A DNA stretch of 64,000 nucleotides from Carnobacterium jeotgali MS3 (GTDB taxonomy: Bacteria > Bacillota > Bacilli > Lactobacillales > Carnobacteriaceae). Where the stretch lies: assembly GCF_000745125.1 (NCBI RefSeq), contig NZ_JQNF01000010.1:496001-560000 (forward strand), given 5' to 3'. The translations under genes and the position numbers were made by a program. Shown here one piece after another: positions 60,634 through 64,000 of this stretch. The notes beneath the pieces are model-generated. The model saw nothing but the letters and a program-made list of their open reading frames with translations, was not told the DNA's origin and ran no database searches. Within the stretch, counting starts at the first letter, position 1. Every line of letters starts with the position of its first letter.

Positions 60634-62145
60634 CTAACTAAATGAAACGAGTTTTTTCTCTTCTGTACTCTCCCACTGAACGACGTCTTTTGAACGTACA
60701 CGCAGAGCTTGAGAATTCCCATTTGCTTTTTCCACTGCATCTGCCACTCCATCAATAAGACTTTTTGAAGTTACGGTTGCTCCTGATATGACATCCACTT
60801 GCAATGTTTGCCCAGCAATAATTTCTTCTGGTAATCGTTTAAAAACGGAAGTACCAATAGCATCTAGCTGTTCTTGGCCGTCCAATTCTATTGCTAAAAT
60901 TTTGGTATCTGAGAAGGTTACTTTCATTCCGATACCATTTCCATCATGCCCTTCAACAGAAGCTCCATAAGTTCCAGGATTGAAAGTAATTTTTGCATGT
61001 TGCAATTCTTTCAATTGTTCATATTTTTCTTCTTCCGCTTTCACATCTTTAATCATGAAATCCATCACGTCCCATAAAGGCTCAGGAATCTGCAACTGAT
61101 TTTGTTCGTTGATATCTGCAAAATCTTTGATTTCTTCATTCAATTTTGCTTTTTCAACCCAATTTGGTTCAACCAAAAAGGCTTTTCCAACCGCAACTAA
61201 ATCATATCCTGCATCTAGCACAGCCTCAGCATCGCTGCGCTGACCAATTCCACCTACTCCAATAAGAGCAATTTGAGCTAACTCGTCTGATTGTTGTTCG
61301 ATGTATTTTTCGAGTAGCGGTTGGGTATCTTCTTTATTTATAATGGATGTTCGGTTCCAGATCCCCATCGAAACATGGAAATAGTCAGGTTTCAATTTAG
61401 CTAAACGGTTCAATAAATACATCGTATCTTCAAAGCGGATTCCTGGCTCTTCAATTTCTTCCGGAGAGAATCGATAACCCACAATAAAGTTTACGGCTTG
61501 TTGTTTCTTAGCTTCTTCTTGTACAGCTTTCATCACAGCCTCAGGAAATTTAGCACGTGCTTCACGGCTGCCGCCCCATTTATCTTCGCGGCGGTTAGAA
61601 TGAGGAGAGAAAAATTGTTGAATCAGGTACGTATTGGCACCATGAATTTCAACTCCATCGAATCCAGCTTCAATCGCACGTCTAGTAGCGTCTGCAAAAT
61701 TTTGAATCATTTTATCAATACCCACCGGCATCATTTGACGCGGTGTAACAGCTTCTGGTCGCAATGCTGCTACGGGACTAGCTGAAATTGGTGCAGCTCC
61801 GCCATTCAGTTCTGGAGCTGCCATCCGTCCAGCATGGTAAATTTGTAAAATAGCTTTAGAGCCTTTTTCTTTAATCGCATTAGCGAGTTTACGCAATTCC
61901 TTCACTTGAGAATCTTTATTGTTGCCTAATGCTCCTGCAAAGCCTCGCCCTTTATCTTCCACAAATGAACTTTCTACAATAATTGCGCCCGCTTCTCCAG
62001 ATCGATGAGCATAATAATCGATTATTTCTTGTGTGGCCGTGCCGTCAAAGTAAGCTGCTTGAATAGTCATTGGTGCCATCATGATGCGATTTTTTAGTAC
62101 TACTCCTGGTTTAATTTCTATTTCCTCGAATAATTTTCTTGGCAT
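60634..62145 (-). CDS. Old yellow enzyme-type NADH:flavin oxidoreductase fused to an FMN_bind domain
   Basis: 503 residues from the ATG at 62145 (GAGAGGAC upstream). Residues 1-370 are an OYE TIM barrel: IMMAPMTIQAAYFDG, ILQIYHAGRMAAP, VEIHGANTYLIQQFFSPHSNRRED and LIGVGGIGQ. Residues about 395-485 form an FMN_bind domain with DVISGATVTSKS; the Thr of SGAT is the residue to which ApbE attaches FMN by a phosphoester bond. Such fusions resemble the flavinylated reductases of acrylate or fumarate type, though a FAD domain is absent here. Electron path probably NADH to FMN to covalent FMN; substrate unknown. Confidence 0.88.
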   Translation of the reverse strand: MPRKLFEEIEIKPGVVLKNRIMMAPMTIQAAYFDGTATQEIIDYYAHRSGEAGAIIVESSFVEDKGRGFAGALGNNKDSQVKELRKLANAIKEKGSKAILQIYHAGRMAAPELNGGAAPISASPVAALRPEAVTPRQMMPVGIDKMIQNFADATRRAIEAGFDGVEIHGANTYLIQQFFSPHSNRREDKWGGSREARAKFPEAVMKAVQEEAKKQQAVNFIVGYRFSPEEIEEPGIRFEDTMYLLNRLAKLKPDYFHVSMGIWNRTSIINKEDTQPLLEKYIEQQSDELAQIALIGVGGIGQRSDAEAVLDAGYDLVAVGKAFLVEPNWVEKAKLNEEIKDFADINEQNQLQIPEPLWDVMDFMIKDVKAEEEKYEQLKELQHAKITFNPGTYGASVEGHDGNGIGMKVTFSDTKILAIELDGQEQLDAIGTSVFKRLPEEIIAGQTLQVDVISGATVTSKSLIDGVADAVEKANGNSQALRVRSKDVVQWESTEEKKLVSFS

Positions 62146-62184
62146 ATTGGTAGTCCTCTCCAGCAATTTAATGTAAGTATTTTT

Positions 62185-62568
62185 TTATTCTTTCGTTTCA
62201 AAATGATCTTCACGATTTGGAACAACGAATAATAGTACTACCGTTATAGCGAGCGCTAACACTATTAGCATTACTTTAACGGCTTGAAGTGGAGCAAGTA
62301 GAATTGAAATACCCATCAGAATATAACTGCTTATTAGTATCTTCCATTTTTTGTGTTTAGGAATGGATTTCGTTTCAACGTAATCGGATGCATATATCTG
62401 ATACAATTTAGTCTTCTTCAGCCAATCGTTAAACCTGTTGGAACTGTGTGCAAAACAATAGCCCGCTAACAATAAAAACGGTGTCGTCGGCAGCAACGGT
62501 AAAATTGCACCTGCTGAACCTAAAAGGAACGATAAAATCCCAACACTGATTAAAAAATGGCGTTTCAT
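62185..62568 (-). CDS. DUF454 (YbaN family) inner membrane protein
   Basis: 127 residues from the ATG at 62568 (GGAATGAGG upstream), with three hydrophobic segments (about 5-32, 78-95, 98-118). The start GILSFLLGSAGAILPLLPTTPFLLLAGYCFA is the DUF454 signature. Family function unknown. It lies between two flavinylation-related genes on the same strand, with short gaps, so it is probably part of the same transcript. Confidence 0.85.
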   Translation of the reverse strand: MKRHFLISVGILSFLLGSAGAILPLLPTTPFLLLAGYCFAHSSNRFNDWLKKTKLYQIYASDYVETKSIPKHKKWKILISSYILMGISILLAPLQAVKVMLIVLALAITVVLLFVVPNREDHFETKE

Positions 62569-62629
62569 TTGCCTCATTCCTTTTCTTGATTATAAGCTAA
62601 ACTATAAATGTATTCTTATCGCTGTCAAT

Positions 62630-63715
62630 TCAATTCCATTTTTCGCGAGCAAATGGATTTGGTTCAGTAGGATCGCTTAATTCACCACGAAGATTCGGCT
62701 CATCAATTGTATTAATAAACGGGGTTCCATTTTGGACGTACTCCATAAATCCGATAGTTTCACCTTTGCGATTGGTAACTGGAAGATAAGTAATAAAAAT
62801 TTTACGACCGTCATCTTTGCGTGTAAACCAATGCGTTTCACTCTTACGTGTTCCAGCTGCTAGCTCCCCAGCTAATTTGCCAACAAATCCTCGTAAATGT
62901 GGTGGATGGCAATCAATAAAGTGACTTCCTAAACTTGCTTTAGAACGATGAAACTCATCATGATCTTCATTGAAATATTGGAAACGTAAATCTGGTCCAA
63001 CAAATGTAATTTCAACTGGTAACGTATTTAGAATTGCTTCGATTTGTTCAATCGTCAAAGATCCGCCTCTAAACTGGATACGAGGCTCTAAGTCTTCTAA
63101 CTTTGGTGCAGCCTCGGGATCAATCTCACCTCTAGCTATACCTAAAGCATAGTCCAACGCTTCTTGTGCTCCCCGTGAAGAAAAAGTTGCTCCAGAAATC
63201 GAGTCAACTTGAGTAGATTGACTGCGCAAAATTTTTGCAATAATATCTTCTATTGCTTTACCGCCGATATCAGCCGTTTCTTTTCCTTGGTACTCAATTT
63301 TTTCAATTTTATTTTCACTAACAGTGACATTCAGATTAATTTCACCTTTATATCCATCTCCGTTCCCACTGTAGGTTCCGGATGTGAAATGGTGCTCAAT
63401 CGTCCCCGTTTTTTCATTAAATTCGCCATCAATTGGAGCCCGTTCACCGCGTGCAACTCCTAATGCATACTCTACAGCCCGCAAAGTACCTTCTGAAGCA
63501 TATGTAGCACCAGAAACTGTATCAATTTCTACCGACTGTTGTTTAATGATTTCTTCTACCATTTTCGCTACAGCTACGCCACCTTTGTTAGGGGTTTCAT
63601 TTTCTGAGTAATTAATTTTTACTATTTTTTCTCCATCTACTTCTACATCCACGGTAATATAATCATGATACCCTGTTGCTCTTCCTTTGTACGTGCCTGA
63701 TTTAAGATTATTCAT
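62630..63715 (-). CDS. Protein with two FMN_bind domains fused to a PAS domain
   Basis: 361 residues with no signal peptide, so cytosolic. Residues about 5-90 and 110-195 are two FMN_bind repeats, each with its own attachment motif (IDTVSGATYAS and VDSISGATFSS). After a linker, residues 215-335 form a PAS_10 domain as at the end of DUF438 proteins (LTIEQIEAILNTLPVEITFV, IDCHPPHLRGFV, GFMEYVQNG). Two covalent FMNs next to a sensor domain suggest a redox sensor or electron relay. AAGGAGG precedes the start. First gene of the operon; ApbE is divergent. Confidence 0.85.
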   Translation of the reverse strand: MNNLKSGTYKGRATGYHDYITVDVEVDGEKIVKINYSENETPNKGGVAVAKMVEEIIKQQSVEIDTVSGATYASEGTLRAVEYALGVARGERAPIDGEFNEKTGTIEHHFTSGTYSGNGDGYKGEINLNVTVSENKIEKIEYQGKETADIGGKAIEDIIAKILRSQSTQVDSISGATFSSRGAQEALDYALGIARGEIDPEAAPKLEDLEPRIQFRGGSLTIEQIEAILNTLPVEITFVGPDLRFQYFNEDHDEFHRSKASLGSHFIDCHPPHLRGFVGKLAGELAAGTRKSETHWFTRKDDGRKIFITYLPVTNRKGETIGFMEYVQNGTPFINTIDEPNLRGELSDPTEPNPFAREKWN

Positions 63716-63778
63716 ATTAACCTCCTTGGTTTTGTTATTAATTTCACAATTCCTTTACTTCCCTAGTATATGTTGAAA

Positions 63779-63820
63779 AGAAATTTAAAAACTTGATTTA
63801 AATCAAGTTTTTAAATTTCT
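63779..63820. promoter_or_regulatory. 42-bp perfect palindrome with consensus FNR box
   Basis: The 21-base arms 63779-63799 and 63800-63820 are exact complements. The centre is TTGATTTAAATCAA (63793-63806), identical to the FNR/CRP-type consensus TTGAT-N4-ATCAA. For the minus gene a TATACT -10 box lies at 63765-63770, which puts the palindrome centre about 41 bases upstream of the expected start point, the class II activator position. For the plus gene (ApbE) a TTAAAAT lies at 63853-63859, with the centre about 66 bases upstream of its start point. Confidence 0.75.
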
Positions 63821-63937
63821 ACAGAAAAATCTCACATAGCTTTTAGAGTATGTTAAAATGCAACCATATACATTTTACGGCATTTTATATTTATAGATGG
63901 GTGGGTGTAAAAAATCGAACAAAGCAGTATCAACCTT

Positions 63938-64000
63938 ATGGGAACGCAGATTAACCTTTCAATCAAGCATCCTATGGCAGATGAACTATTGGAAAAAGCT
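63938..64000 (+). CDS. apbE: ApbE, FAD:protein FMN transferase (start only)
   Basis: The window ends after 21 codons from the ATG at 63938. MGTQINLSIKHPMADELLEK fits the N-terminal signature of ApbE (MGT followed by a beta strand and a helix). In relatives the MGT methionine is usually internal. In frame upstream, ATC-GAA-CAA-AGC starts at 63914, seven bases after a GGGTGGGTG sequence, with a TAA at 63908 before it; so a rare ATC start is possible. ApbE attaches FMN to Thr/Ser in SGAT motifs, which occur three times in the divergent operon. Confidence 0.75.
   Translation, partial: MGTQINLSIKHPMADELLEKA

Overview
The window comes from a low-GC Gram-positive bacterium of the order Lactobacillales. 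Strong AGGAGG-type ribosome binding sites, cre-type CcpA operators, Lactobacillales-style protein families and no respiratory genes point to the Carnobacteriaceae, most likely Carnobacterium. The genus is an inference from overall gene content, not from a marker gene. I see no rRNA, tRNA, CRISPR array, prophage or intact insertion sequence.

Layout. 0-4.8 kb: a beta-mannan locus with a GH113 mannanase, a MATE transporter, a cellobiose 2-epimerase-type enzyme, a CE7 acetyl esterase and the first codons of a secreted protein at the left edge. 4.9-17 kb: a PAS plus degenerate-GGDEF protein, a DeoR regulator with an M24-like protein, a decayed bile salt hydrolase fragment, a TetR-controlled ABC exporter, a HEAT-repeat protein, a PTS EIIBC, a carboxyethylornithine synthase homologue, a repeat-rich gap, an aldo-keto reductase, GNAT and MarR. 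17-27 kb: NADH oxidase, then the shikimate/aromatic pathway as two divergent operons (aroE-aroK-aroQ-tyrA on minus; a BacA-like protein, DAHP synthase, aroB, aroA, aroC and chorismate mutase on plus). The plus operon is preceded by a 33-codon leader peptide with a Tyr-Tyr-Phe-Ser-Phe-Phe run and an attenuator.

27-36 kb: endonuclease III lacking half of its Fe-S ligands, a RIC/hemerythrin-like small protein, a PH-domain protein, and a persulfide (cst) operon of rhodanese, CoA-disulfide reductase-rhodanese, rhodanese and CstR, coupled by TAATG overlaps. Next come a cupin, FetAB metal export genes and a P1B-4 ATPase under a NiCo (czcD) riboswitch. The two exporters converge on a shared terminator and together look like a transition-metal efflux island.

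36-50 kb: a GH114-like lipoprotein, glutathionyl-hydroquinone reductase, HxlR/NmrA pair, deoC, two Gfo/Idh/MocA oxidoreductases with an RpiR regulator, MntH, a nucleoid-associated protein, LysR, MsrA and several decayed genes. 50-59 kb: a glycerol locus with a wrecked 1,3-propanediol-dehydrogenase-like gene, dhaM, dhaL, dhaK and gldA, a divergent DhaS-type regulator, glpK and an aldehyde dehydrogenase. Glycerol can enter through GldA/DhaKLM or GlpK, while the propanediol branch has been lost. 59-64 kb: a flavinylation module. It holds an old-yellow-enzyme/FMN_bind fusion, a DUF454 membrane protein and a protein with two FMN_bind domains fused to a PAS domain. Divergent from these is the start of an ApbE flavin transferase, across a 42-bp perfect palindrome containing a consensus FNR box.

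The two most interesting elements are the Phe/Tyr leader-peptide attenuator of the shikimate operon and the FNR-box-controlled cytosolic flavinylation module.
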